From: RGIG2000 sp045612665
GTDB taxonomy: Bacteria > Bacillota > Clostridia > Oscillospirales > CAG-272
DNA length: 18,754 bases
NCBI GenBank assembly: GCA_045612665.1
Contig: JAZKZO010000031.1
Location: 1 to 18,754 of the forward strand
Direction of reading: 5' to 3'
Shown here piece after piece: positions 1 to 7,213 of the stretch. How positions within the stretch are numbered: the first letter of the stretch is position 1; every line of letters starts with the position of its first letter. Position numbers and translations under genes: made by a program. The notes under the pieces were generated by a model. The model saw nothing but the letters and a program-made list of their open reading frames with translations, was not told where the DNA came from and did no database searches.

Positions 1-135
1 ATATCCATTTTCATCCACATTGGTGATAGCATCATTGGTGTATTGTACGCCAATAATGTACCCATCGTGCAAGGAATTGGTTTTATCAATAAACTCTTGT
101 ATATCTTTTTTTGTTTTGATTTCGTTGAACATCAT
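1..135 (-). CDS. Unrecognised protein, N-terminal fragment (truncated by window edge)
   Basis: Forty-five codons are readable from an ATG at 135 down to base 1 with no stop, so only the N-terminus is present. The protein begins MMFNEIKTKKDIQEFIDKTN and continues with a LHDGYIIGVQY stretch. A purine-rich Shine-Dalgarno (AAAGGCGG) lies just upstream, and a perfect sigma-A promoter lies about 28 bases further up; together they support expression. A second in-frame ATG at 132 is an equally possible start. No signal peptide or membrane segment is seen in the visible part. The short helix followed by a (F/L)HD-G/S motif loosely recalls a group of small hypothetical Firmicute proteins, but this is a weak impression and I assign no function. 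Confidence 0.65.
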   Translation of the reverse strand, partial: MMFNEIKTKKDIQEFIDKTNSLHDGYIIGVQYTNDAITNVDENGY

Positions 136-162
136 CACACCGCCTTTCGTGTTGTTGGTTTC

Positions 163-191
163 ATTATAGCATAAAAGGGGTGGTTTGTCAA
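163..191 (-). promoter_or_regulatory. Sigma-A promoter of the left-edge gene
   Basis: On the minus strand TTGACA (191-186) and TATAAT (168-163) are separated by exactly 17 bases, and the spacer ends in TGC, giving an extended -10. It reads towards the truncated gene starting at 135. Confidence 0.9.
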
Positions 192-380
192 TCCGTTTGC
201 GCCACACCGCGTCAGTCGCATAGTCGCAGGCTATCGCCTCGGTACACTCGACTCTGCCTGTTCCTTGCTTTGTGCCGAAAAGCGTTGCAAAAACGATACT
301 CAATCGTTTTTACTTAGCTTTCAAATTAGAACTTCGAATCCTCGCGAGCGAGGAGCTCAGTCAAAATCATAGGTAGCGCT
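192..380. repeat. Structured GC-rich intergenic stretch, possible dispersed repeat
   Basis: No convincing gene is present. The stretch contains a bidirectional hairpin at 289-311 (AAAAACGAT, loop ACTCA, ATCGTTTTT) and a short GC hairpin around 335-348. It is richer in G+C than other intergenic regions here and ends at the -35 box of the left-edge promoter. Read on the minus strand it is open in one frame, with a peptide containing ECTEAIACDYATDAVWRKR. I recall such peptides as recurring artefactual translations in gut Clostridia, which would suggest a repeated extragenic element, but that is memory and not verified. Part of it (the GAGTC...GTACC core) weakly resembles 12631-12656. Confidence 0.4.
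289..311. terminator. Bidirectional terminator-like hairpin
   Basis: There is a perfect 9-bp stem, AAAAACGAT against ATCGTTTTT, with a 5-base loop. A-runs and T-runs lie on the two sides, so either strand gives a U-tract. It could stop read-through from the tRNA operon on the minus strand, or be part of the surrounding repeat. Confidence 0.5.
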
Positions 381-424
381 CCAAGAACGAAAAAAGCATC
401 CCTTTTGGGATGCTTCGTTCTTGG
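381..424 (-). terminator. Terminator of the tRNA operon
   Basis: On the minus strand GCATCCC, loop AAAA, GGGATGC is followed by TTTTTT. A second outer stem (CCAAGAACGAA at 381-391 against 414-424) encloses it with the T-run as a bulge. The outer arm begins within the encoded CCA of tRNA-Cys, so the hairpin may also shape 3' processing of that tRNA. Confidence 0.85.
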
Positions 425-496
425 AGGCGCCACTCAGATTTGAACTGAGGAGTAGAGGTGTTGCAGACCTGTGCCTTACCACTTGGCCATGGCGCC
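422..496 (-). tRNA. tRNA-Cys(GCA)
   Basis: The cloverleaf is readable: acceptor GGCGCC pairs with GGCGCC, anticodon loop CTGCAAC gives GCA, and the T-loop is TTCAAAT. The discriminator is U, as expected for tRNA-Cys. CCA is encoded (424-422). It is the last gene of the five-tRNA operon. Confidence 0.95.
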
Positions 497-504
497 TTAT
501 GAAT

Positions 505-533
505 AAAGCAACATCCGTTGAGGATGTTGCTTT
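505..533 (-). other. Perfect hairpin between tRNA-Gly and tRNA-Cys
   Basis: A 12-bp uninterrupted inverted repeat (AAAGCAACATCC / GGATGTTGCTTT) has a 5-base loop. On the transcribed strand it is followed by a short U-poor tail (TTTATT). It could be a weak internal terminator or a processing hairpin. Confidence 0.7.
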
Positions 534-535
534 GC

Positions 536-611
536 TGGAGCGGATTACGGGGCTCGAACCCGCCACCTCAACCTTGGCAAGGTTGCGCTCTACCAAATGA
601 GCTAAATCCGC
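536..611 (-). tRNA. tRNA-Gly(GCC)
   Basis: Acceptor GCGGATT pairs with AATCCGC. The anticodon stem CAACC/GGTTG carries loop TTGCCAA (GCC). The T-loop is TTCGAGC, the discriminator is U, and CCA is encoded (538-536). Confidence 0.96.
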
Positions 612-619
612 ATTTATTA

Positions 620-695
620 TGGTGCCTCCGGTCGGAATCGAACCAACGACACGGGGATTTTCAGTCCCCTGCTCTACCAACTGAGCTACAGAGGC
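620..695 (-). tRNA. tRNA-Phe(GAA)
   Basis: Acceptor GCCTCTG pairs with CGGAGGC (one mismatch or wobble). The anticodon stem GGGGA/TCCCC carries loop CTGAAAA (GAA). The D-arm and T-arm are normal, the discriminator is A, and CCA is encoded (622-620). Confidence 0.96.
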
Positions 696-701
696 TTTTA
701 G

Positions 702-778
702 TGGCGACGGTAGCGGGGCTCGAACCCGCGACCTCCAGCGTGACAGGCTGGCGCTCTAACCAACTGAGCTACACCGCC
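702..778 (-). tRNA. tRNA-Asp(GTC)
   Basis: Anticodon stem CCAGC/GCTGG carries loop CTGTCAC (GTC). The T-arm is GCGGG-TTCGAGC-CCCGC. The acceptor stem has two G-U pairs. The discriminator is G, typical for tRNA-Asp, and CCA is encoded (704-702). Confidence 0.96.
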
Positions 779-785
779 GTATAGT

Positions 786-811
786 AAAGCGGATACGATT
801 GTATCCGCTTT
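786..811 (-). other. Perfect hairpin between tRNA-Val and tRNA-Asp
   Basis: An 11-bp uninterrupted inverted repeat (AAAGCGGATAC / GTATCCGCTTT) has a 4-base loop and lies between two tRNA genes of one operon. It is the same architecture as the hairpin at 505-533 but with different arm sequence. Confidence 0.7.
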
Positions 812-812
812 A

Positions 813-888
813 TGGTGGAAACAATAGGGCTCGAACCTATGACCCTCTGCTTGTAAGGCAGATGCTCTCCCAACTGAGCTATGCTTCC
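813..888 (-). tRNA. tRNA-Val(TAC)
   Basis: Acceptor GGAAGCA pairs with TGTTTCC. The anticodon stem TCTGC/GCAGA carries loop CTTACAA (TAC). The T-loop is TTCGAGC, the discriminator is A, and CCA is encoded (815-813). It is the first gene of the tRNA operon, about 18 bases below the expected transcription start. Confidence 0.96.
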
Positions 889-912
889 ATCTTCGCTCTA
901 GCGACGGATATG

Positions 913-941
913 ATTATAGCACAGTAAAATTAGTTTGTCAA
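913..941 (-). promoter_or_regulatory. Sigma-A promoter of the Val-Asp-Phe-Gly-Cys tRNA operon
   Basis: On the minus strand TTGACA (941-936), a 17-base spacer and TATAAT (918-913) form a fully consensus promoter, with TGC before the -10 hexamer. It reads directly into tRNA-Val. Confidence 0.95.
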
Positions 942-1106
942 CACCTTTTTTAAAAATTTTTAACTTTTTTTCAAAAAATCGAAAAGTGCGCGAAAACAGT
1001 GGATTTTTAGCATTCCCGTCAAGCATATTTTATTCGATTTTTCCAAAATTGATACACTTTTTGGACAAAAACGCGAAATTGTCCGAAGTCAAATTCTCTC
1101 AAATTA
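942..1106. other. AT-rich divergent intergenic region, nothing else seen
   Basis: This stretch separates the tRNA operon promoter from the promoter of the next plus-strand gene. It is AT-rich with A- and T-tracts. I see no gene, hairpin or RNA motif that I would defend. Confidence 0.5.
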
Positions 1107-1134
1107 TTGACAAAAGCTTCATTTATGATAATAT
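1107..1134 (+). promoter_or_regulatory. Putative promoter of the small membrane protein
   Basis: TTGACA (1107-1112), a 16-base spacer and TAATAT (1129-1134) with TGA before the -10. The expected start of transcription near 1141 argues that the ATG at 1141 is not the start codon. Confidence 0.75.
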
Positions 1135-1158
1135 ATAAATATGAGAGGAGTTGATTTA

Positions 1159-1656
1159 ATGTTCAAAAAAATAATAACAATTATATTGTACACGCTTCTT
1201 GGTGGATATGCGCTTGTTATGTTTGCCACAATGATAACCTCGGGCGCTATTGTCGCGATAGTTTATGCCGCCATTATATCAGCTTACATAGCAGTTATGA
1301 TGATATCGATAAAGGCGTCAAGAAGACTCGAAAGATATAAGGAAGAGCTACTTGCAAATCTTGAAATGCAGGTTGTGAAAAGTAAAACGATACTGCTACT
1401 TTCACTTGCCGGCAACCTTCCGTATTATTTTATCTATTTTGTTTTGTCCTTAATTCCTATTGAGTTTCCGGGGCTTTGGATTATCGCAGGCTTGCCGTGT
1501 TGCGTAATTTCCGCGCTCCGTCCGATAAATCAAAATTATCAAAGATACAATTTTCTAACAAATAAAGGAAAGCTTTATTGGTTTATTCAGCTACTTCTTG
1601 CAATTGTACTGTGGCTAGGCGGAAGAATGATAATTTTAGTAGGAGTTTTGGGATAA
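1159..1656 (+). CDS. Small polytopic membrane protein of unknown function
   Basis: The protein has 165 residues and starts at the ATG at 1159, behind a good ribosome site (GAGAGGAG, 1143-1150). An in-frame ATG at 1141 lies at the predicted transcription start and is unlikely. It is strongly hydrophobic, with about four to five membrane segments: near residues 5-24 and 27-46, two between about 72 and 102, and one near 140-162. A basic, charged cytoplasmic stretch (SRRLERYKEEL) joins the second and third. I recognise no family. It lies 7 bases before the promoter of the Ca2+ ATPase with no terminator between, so the two may be partly co-transcribed. A role in ion handling would be pure guesswork. 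Confidence 0.75.
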   Translation: MFKKIITIILYTLLGGYALVMFATMITSGAIVAIVYAAIISAYIAVMMISIKASRRLERYKEELLANLEMQVVKSKTILLLSLAGNLPYYFIYFVLSLIPIEFPGLWIIAGLPCCVISALRPINQNYQRYNFLTNKGKLYWFIQLLLAIVLWLGGRMIILVGVLG

Positions 1657-1663
1657 TATAAGA

Positions 1664-1692
1664 TTGACATCACAGTATAACTGTGATAATAT
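1664..1692 (+). promoter_or_regulatory. Promoter of the P-type ATPase
   Basis: TTGACA (1664-1669), a 17-base spacer and TAATAT (1687-1692), with TGA before the -10. The spacer is filled by a perfect inverted repeat, listed separately. Confidence 0.88.
1669..1687 (+). promoter_or_regulatory. Palindromic operator inside the ATPase promoter
   Basis: ATCACAGT-ATA-ACTGTGAT is a perfect 8-bp inverted repeat with a 3-base centre. It fills the space between the -35 and -10 boxes exactly, so a dimeric repressor bound here would exclude RNA polymerase. The cognate regulator is not in the window. Confidence 0.7.
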
Positions 1693-1729
1693 ACATATAT
1701 AAATTACTAAGAAGGAACGGTTAAACAAA

Positions 1730-4369
1730 TTGAACGGTAATTTTCACGCAAAGGGCGTCCTTGATACAGTCGAGGAATTGAACACCAACGCACTCGAGGG
1801 ACTTAGCTCCTCTGAGGCTAAGGCACGCCTTGAAAGGGACGGCAAGAATGAGCTTGCCAAGAAAAAGCCAAAAAGCACTGCAAGAAGGTTTTTCGAGCAA
1901 TTTAAGGATGTAATGATTATAATTCTCCTTGTTGCCTCGGTTATTTCCTTTGTTATGGCGTGCATTGAGGGCAATCCAAAGGAATTTTTTGAGCCTGCGC
2001 TTATCTTGCTCATCGTAGTTATCAATGCGATAATGGGCGTAGTGCAGGAAAGCAAGGCGGAGAAGGCGCTTGAGGCGCTTCAAAATATGTCAGCGCCAAA
2101 ATCAAGAGTTATTCGCGACGGAAAAGAGGAAATTATCGACTCCTCGTATCTCGTTGTGGGCGATATAATCCGTCTTGAGGCAGGCGATTTCGTTCCTGCC
2201 GATGCAAGACTTATCAAAAGCGTAAACCTCAAAAGCGAGGAAAGCGCACTCACAGGAGAGAGCGTTCCGTCCGAAAAGGATGCAAATGAAGTCGTTTCCG
2301 AAAACGCACCTATCGGCGACCGTACAAATATGATATACTCCGGTTGCTCAATTACCTACGGTACAGCCGTTGCGGTTGTAACAGGAACAGGTATGAATAC
2401 TGAAATGGGCAAAATCGCAAGCTTGCTTCAGGGCGAGTCGGACGGTCAAACGCCACTTCAAAAAAAGCTTTCGAGCCTCGGAAAGGTGCTTGGACTTGTG
2501 GCAATTTTGGCGTGCATTGCCGTGTTTATTGTCGGATTTTTAAACGACCTTGATACAATGGACCTCTTTATGACTGCCGTATCTCTTGCGGTGTCGGCAA
2601 TTCCCGAGGGTCTTTCGGTTATCGTTACGATAGTTCTTTCAATTGGCGTTACAAGGCTTGCGAAAAAGAATGCAATCATTCGTCGCTTGCCCGCGGTTGA
2701 AACACTTGGCGGAGCGTCTATTATTTGCTCTGATAAAACAGGAACACTCACTCAAAACAGAATGACGCTTGTGCGCGCATATCTTGATAAGGAAGAATAT
2801 TGCGAGGATATAAGCGAGAGCAACTCCGATAAAATAAAGGAGCTTCTCAAATACGGAACTCTTTGCTGTGATGGCACAGTTACCTTTGAGGGCGACAAGG
2901 CTATTCACATAGGCGACCCAACTGAAACCGCGATTATATTCGCTTCTCACAAAAACGGACTCGTTCAAGACGAGCTTAAGGCGAAATACGAAAGAGTAGC
3001 GGAGCTTCCGTTTGACTCCGACCGTAAGCTTATGACGAGCGTTAATAAAATCGACGGCAAGCTCGTTGTTATCGTAAAGGGCGCGTTTGATATGATGGCG
3101 CTAAGATGCACCTCGGGCAATATCGAAAACGCCCGTCGCGTAAACGAGGAAATGAGCAACGGAGCACTCCGTGTGCTTGCAGTCGGATATAAGATTATTG
3201 ATACACTCCCTGACGAAATAAGCTCTGACAGCCTAGAAAGCGACCTTACGCTTATGGGACTTGTCGGAATGATAGACCCACCTCGCCCAGAGGCAAAGGA
3301 AGCCGTAAAGGTTTGCCTTGCAGCAGGCATTCGCCCTGTTATGATTACAGGCGACCATGTTGTAACGGCATCGGCTATCGCACGCGAGCTTGGAATTTTA
3401 CAGGCAGGACAAAGAGCGATAACAGGCACAGAGCTTGATGCGATGAGCGAGCAAGAGCTTGACAGTGCAGTTGAGGAGATCTCCGTATATGCCCGTGTAT
3501 CTCCTGAAAACAAGATAAGAATTGTCAAGGCTTGGCAAAAGAAGGGACAAATCGTTTCTATGACAGGCGACGGTGTAAACGATGCACCTGCGCTTAAGGC
3601 TGCCGATATCGGTTGCGCTATGGGAATTACGGGAACTGACGTTGCTAAGGGCGCAGCTGATATGACCTTGGCTGACGATAACTTTGCAACAATCGTTGAT
3701 GCAGTAAAAGAGGGCAGAGGAATCTATGCAAACATAAAGAAGGTTGTCGGATTCTTGCTTGGCACAAATATCGGAGAAATTATTCTCGTGCTTTTGGCAA
3801 TGGTATTTCTTCATGTATCACCGCTTCTTTCAATGCAACTGCTCCTCATCAACCTCGTAACCGACTCGTTCCCCGCAATCGCGCTCGGAATGGAGCCACT
3901 TGAAAGGGACGTAATGAATAAGCCCCCAAGACCGAAGGGAGAGGGACTCTTTGCCCACGGCTACGGCACACAAATTCTCCTTCAAGGCATTATGTTCGGA
4001 CTTCTTTCATTTTTCGCATTCGTTATCGGTAACGGTGGCTTTGCTATCACAACCGAGGCGTGCGTTGCATCGGGCAGAACACTTGCATTTATGGTTCTTG
4101 CACTTTCACAGGTCGTTCAAGCGTTTAATATGAGAAGTGAGCATTCACTCTTTAAAACAGGCGTGTTCGGCAATAAGACACTTAATAAGGCGGCGCTCGG
4201 CTCAATCTTGGTTGTGCTTCTCGTTATGCTTATCCCAGGTGTTAATGGCGCATTTGGACTCGTTTATATGAATTGGCCACTTTACCTTATCGGTGTCGGA
4301 ATGGCATTCATTCCAACCGTTGTAATGGAGCTTTCCAAGCTTTTCGGCTTTATAAAATCTCATAAATAA
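1730..4369 (+). CDS. P-type Ca2+-transporting ATPase (SERCA/LMCA1-like, P2A type)
   Basis: The 879-residue protein is a full-length P2-type ATPase of about ten membrane segments that would export Ca2+ from the cytoplasm using ATP. Visible motifs in order are: actuator loop TGES (175-178); the M4 ion-site motif IPEGL (291-295, Glu293); phosphorylation motif CSDKTGT with acceptor Asp335; nucleotide-binding VKGAFD near 450; and the hinge motif TGDGVNDAP (Asp614, Asp618). M5 has NIGE (Asn680, Glu683) and M6 has NLVTD (Asn708, Thr711, Asp712). The M4-M6 residues match the SERCA Ca2+ ligands at these positions, which supports Ca2+ as substrate. Translation starts at TTG 1730, about 12 bases after AGAAGGAA; no closer ATG is in frame. 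Its promoter carries a palindromic operator, and a strong terminator follows. Substrate is inferred from residues only; Mn2+ remains possible. Confidence 0.95.
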   Translation: MNGNFHAKGVLDTVEELNTNALEGLSSSEAKARLERDGKNELAKKKPKSTARRFFEQFKDVMIIILLVASVISFVMACIEGNPKEFFEPALILLIVVINAIMGVVQESKAEKALEALQNMSAPKSRVIRDGKEEIIDSSYLVVGDIIRLEAGDFVPADARLIKSVNLKSEESALTGESVPSEKDANEVVSENAPIGDRTNMIYSGCSITYGTAVAVVTGTGMNTEMGKIASLLQGESDGQTPLQKKLSSLGKVLGLVAILACIAVFIVGFLNDLDTMDLFMTAVSLAVSAIPEGLSVIVTIVLSIGVTRLAKKNAIIRRLPAVETLGGASIICSDKTGTLTQNRMTLVRAYLDKEEYCEDISESNSDKIKELLKYGTLCCDGTVTFEGDKAIHIGDPTETAIIFASHKNGLVQDELKAKYERVAELPFDSDRKLMTSVNKIDGKLVVIVKGAFDMMALRCTSGNIENARRVNEEMSNGALRVLAVGYKIIDTLPDEISSDSLESDLTLMGLVGMIDPPRPEAKEAVKVCLAAGIRPVMITGDHVVTASAIARELGILQAGQRAITGTELDAMSEQELDSAVEEISVYARVSPENKIRIVKAWQKKGQIVSMTGDGVNDAPALKAADIGCAMGITGTDVAKGAADMTLADDNFATIVDAVKEGRGIYANIKKVVGFLLGTNIGEIILVLLAMVFLHVSPLLSMQLLLINLVTDSFPAIALGMEPLERDVMNKPPRPKGEGLFAHGYGTQILLQGIMFGLLSFFAFVIGNGGFAITTEACVASGRTLAFMVLALSQVVQAFNMRSEHSLFKTGVFGNKTLNKAALGSILVVLLVMLIPGVNGAFGLVYMNWPLYLIGVGMAFIPTVVMELSKLFGFIKSHK

Positions 4370-4371
4370 TC

Positions 4372-4401
4372 AAAAAAGGCTATCGAAGGATAGCCTTTTT
4401 T
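4372..4401 (+). terminator. Terminator of the P-type ATPase
   Basis: AAAAAA-GGCTATC-GAAG-GATAGCC-TTTTTT follows 3 bases after the stop codon. The core is almost identical to the terminator at 8816-8844. Confidence 0.93.
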
Positions 4402-4408
4402 CTCGTCC

Positions 4409-4437
4409 TTGACATTTCGCCTTTATTTTGATATAAT
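4409..4437 (+). promoter_or_regulatory. Promoter of the beta-helix lipoprotein/PLD-like operon
   Basis: TTGACA (4409-4414), a 17-base spacer and TATAAT (4432-4437), with TGA before the -10. This is a fully consensus sigma-A promoter. Confidence 0.92.
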
Positions 4438-4452
4438 ATATAGTATAAACGA

Positions 4453-4472
4453 CAATTTTTGACAAAAAATTG
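4453..4472 (+). other. 5'-leader hairpin before the lipoprotein
   Basis: CAATTTTT-GACA-AAAAATTG forms an 8-bp A/U-rich stem in the short leader, about 9 bases above the AGGAGA ribosome site. It may stabilise the mRNA or tune initiation. Confidence 0.4.
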
Positions 4473-4489
4473 ATTTTACAGGAGATATT

Positions 4490-7213
4490 ATGAAAAAATT
4501 ACTTTTAGCCATTGTCGCGCTTATGCTATTTGCATCAATGCTAATTTTTAGCTCTTGCAATCCTGATGACGGTGATACGTCTAGCTCGTCAAGTGAGGAG
4601 AGCTCATCAAGCGAGGAGAGCAGTTCATCAGAGCCTACGCACGAGTGTGTCTTTGGAGACTGGCAAACGGTTACCGAGCCAACCTTTGAAAAAGAGGGCT
4701 TAAAGGAAAGACATTGTCAGGTGGCAGACTGTAACGAGGTGGAAAGCGCAGCAATTCCAAAGCTCGTTGCTACTTATATTATCACATTAAAGGACGGAAA
4801 TACAGTAACTAAAATTCCGCTTCTTTCCGATGGAAAATACACCTTGCCAACAATGAACAAGGCGGGCTACGAGTTCCTTGGATTTAAAACCGAGAGTGGA
4901 GCTGATTTTGCTATTACCGGCACAGTAACTGAGAGCGTTACTGTAATTGCACAGTATAACATTCTTCCAACCACAACCTTTGCCGAGCTTAAGGAGCGCA
5001 TTGAGGCGGGGGCTGACAAGATATATCTCAAGGCAGATATTACCTTGACCGATACTATTTTCGTTGTTGACGAAACCGTAATTTATTCCGATGAAAGCTA
5101 TAAGCTCACAAGAGCGAGCGATTTTCTTGGCGATTTGTTTATTTTGGGCTGTGATTCCAATGGCTTCAACGTTACTCTTAAGCACAAGAGAGCGACTCTT
5201 ACAATAAAGCCTGAGGGCGAGGCAGTAATTACAATCGACGGAAACAAGAGCGCACTTACAGGCGACGTTGCCGGCACGGTATTCTTTATAAAGAACAGTA
5301 GCGTTCTCAATATCTACGACGGTGTAGAAATTGTAAATCACAAAAAGACGTCTAACGCATACCTTTTAGAGGATGCGCACAATATTTCAAGCCCAGAGCT
5401 TGTAGGCGGACCTGTGTCTATAATTGTAAACGGTACGTTTAATATGTACGGTGGTCTTATCAGTGAATGTGAGGCTGACCTTGACGATTCGGCTTCAACT
5501 GCCGAGGAGGATCAGGTTGCAGGCTATGACAATTCGTCGCGTGGTGGAGCAATCTTCAACTATGGCGAATTTAATATGTACGCAGGAAAGCTTGAAAAGT
5601 GCAAGGCAGGTAGAGGCGGAGCAATCTATAACTACCGTGTTGCAAATCTTGTAGGCGGAGAAATTTCAAATAACTACTGTCCGTCATACGGTGGAGTTAT
5701 GTATCAGCCTAACTCACAGTACGTATACTCGGTTATCGGCGACACAGAGGGCGAGATGCTTATTTCCTCTAATAGTGCCGACAAGAGCGGTGGAGTTGCT
5801 TACGTGGCGCATCTTAGCGTTATTTACGTAAAGAGCTCGGCTAAATTTTATCAAAACGAAACAAAATCAAACGGTGGCGCAATCAACTGTGCAGGAAGCC
5901 TTATAATTGACGGCGCAACCTTCGAGGAAAATAAGGCAAGCTCAAAGGGCGGTGCAATATATGTATATTACGACAAGGCGGAGTATACAAGAAGAATTAT
6001 CGAGATTAACTCGGCAACCTTTGATTCAAACGTTGCTCCAAGAGGCGGTGCGGTTGCACTTGGTGCAGGTGATAGCGTATCAAAGGGCGCACACGTAAGA
6101 GTTGGAAGCGTGCAGTTTATCGACAATAGCGCACCTCTTAATTCAAGCGACAAGTACGGCTACGGTGGTGCAATCCACGTTGATAGCGCAAGCTTGCTTG
6201 AAGTTTACGGCTCTGCAAGCTTTAACGGCAATACCAGTGCTGATAACGGCGGTGCAATTTATGTGACCAAGGAGTCCACGGTAAGCATAGTAGCTGACAA
6301 GGATATTGTGGCTACCTTTGACGGCAACAGTGCCGGTGCAAACGGTGGAGTAATTTATAATTCATCATCAGCGATAACCGTGAAGGCGCAAAACGGCGGT
6401 AAGGTTGAGTTTAAGAATAACGAGGCAACCTCTAGCGGTGGCGTATTTGCTATCCACAGCAACGGAACAAACTATCTTTACGGAATTACCGCAACCTCAA
6501 ATACCGCAGGCGAGAGCGGTGGAGTGCTTTACGTTTATGGCGCTAGCGTTGTTATAGGCGATGCTCAAAATCCAACCAAGTCCACGTTTAGCCAAAACAG
6601 TGCTACAAGCGGTGGCGCAGTATATATCAGCTCGACAAAGAGTGCGAGCGTAGATGCTAAAATCTACGACCTTGAGCTTTTGAACAATACAAGCACCGAA
6701 ACAGGTGGAGCGCTTTGCGCAAGAGTTTATAGCGACACGTATACCGAGCTTTCTTGCACGGTTGATATTGGTAAGCTCGTTGCAAACGGAAACACCTCGG
6801 GCGGAAATGGCGGTGCGTTGCACATTTACACCTTCGCAAATGTTAAAATCGGCACACTCGTTGCAAATGAAAACGAGGCAACCGGCACGGCATACGGTGG
6901 AGCTATGTATATTTCGGGCAAGGCAAGCGTTGAAATCGATTCTATTAGCGCAACCTCGAATAGTGCGGGAAGCGGTGGATGTATTTATCTTACAACAGGT
7001 GGCACATCTCTTACACTTAATAGCGGAAGCATAGAGGGCAATACGGCATCTGAAGCTAGCAAGGGCAACGCGCTTTGGTGCAATTCCGCATCCTCGGTTC
7101 TTAAAATCAAGACAAATGCACAGGATGAGTATTTGGTAGACTTTGAGGACGGCTCGATTCTTGGTAAGAGTGGCTTTGCAATTACTCCAGTTAAGGAGGA
7201 TGAAACAGTATGA
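4490..7213 (+). CDS. Surface lipoprotein with Ser/Glu linker and long GGAI-type beta-helix
   Basis: The 907-residue protein starts with a lipoprotein signal (basic MKK, hydrophobic core, lipobox FSSC with Cys23), so it should be anchored to the outer face of the membrane. A Ser/Glu-rich linker follows (about 31-48). Next is a Cys-containing segment (about 51-92: HECVFGDW, then RHCQVADCNEVE). Then comes a Listeria-Bacteroides (InlB B-type) repeat (about 94-157, with GYEFLGF and a closing VIAQY). The rest, about 165-890, is a run of roughly 17 units with GG(A/V)(I/V/L/M), usually after an (N/S)-rich turn such as FDGNSAGANGG. This recalls the GGA(I/L) repeats of chlamydial polymorphic membrane proteins and predicts a right-handed parallel beta-helix. 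There is no sortase motif. AGGAGA precedes ATG 4490. The stop overlaps the next start (ATGA). Adhesion or glycan binding is inference. Confidence 0.9.
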   Translation: MKKLLLAIVALMLFASMLIFSSCNPDDGDTSSSSSEESSSSEESSSSEPTHECVFGDWQTVTEPTFEKEGLKERHCQVADCNEVESAAIPKLVATYIITLKDGNTVTKIPLLSDGKYTLPTMNKAGYEFLGFKTESGADFAITGTVTESVTVIAQYNILPTTTFAELKERIEAGADKIYLKADITLTDTIFVVDETVIYSDESYKLTRASDFLGDLFILGCDSNGFNVTLKHKRATLTIKPEGEAVITIDGNKSALTGDVAGTVFFIKNSSVLNIYDGVEIVNHKKTSNAYLLEDAHNISSPELVGGPVSIIVNGTFNMYGGLISECEADLDDSASTAEEDQVAGYDNSSRGGAIFNYGEFNMYAGKLEKCKAGRGGAIYNYRVANLVGGEISNNYCPSYGGVMYQPNSQYVYSVIGDTEGEMLISSNSADKSGGVAYVAHLSVIYVKSSAKFYQNETKSNGGAINCAGSLIIDGATFEENKASSKGGAIYVYYDKAEYTRRIIEINSATFDSNVAPRGGAVALGAGDSVSKGAHVRVGSVQFIDNSAPLNSSDKYGYGGAIHVDSASLLEVYGSASFNGNTSADNGGAIYVTKESTVSIVADKDIVATFDGNSAGANGGVIYNSSSAITVKAQNGGKVEFKNNEATSSGGVFAIHSNGTNYLYGITATSNTAGESGGVLYVYGASVVIGDAQNPTKSTFSQNSATSGGAVYISSTKSASVDAKIYDLELLNNTSTETGGALCARVYSDTYTELSCTVDIGKLVANGNTSGGNGGALHIYTFANVKIGTLVANENEATGTAYGGAMYISGKASVEIDSISATSNSAGSGGCIYLTTGGTSLTLNSGSIEGNTASEASKGNALWCNSASSVLKIKTNAQDEYLVDFEDGSILGKSGFAITPVKEDETV

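Noticed and set aside
192..500. Prophage or integrative element attachment at the tRNA-Cys gene
   Set aside because: No integrase is present and I see no duplicated tRNA 3' end in the flanking sequence within the window.
357..680. Open frame of 107 residues on the minus strand
   Set aside because: It crosses tRNA-Phe, tRNA-Gly, tRNA-Cys and the terminator; the peptide is translated tRNA sequence.
518..784. Open frame of 88 residues on the plus strand
   Set aside because: It is antisense to three tRNA genes; such frames are a known artefact of tRNA sequences.
935..1138. Open frame of 67 residues on the plus strand
   Set aside because: It starts inside the tRNA operon promoter, has no ribosome site, is low-complexity (Phe/Lys/Ile from AT-rich DNA) and runs over the promoter at 1107-1134.
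1141..1158. Upstream ATG as start of the small membrane protein
   Set aside because: It coincides with the expected transcription start and has no ribosome site, while ATG 1159 has GAGAGGAG at good spacing.
5520..7060. CRISPR-like or tandem DNA repeat
   Set aside because: Repeats exist at protein level (GGA units) with degenerate DNA and irregular spacing inside one reading frame; there are no constant repeats with spacers.
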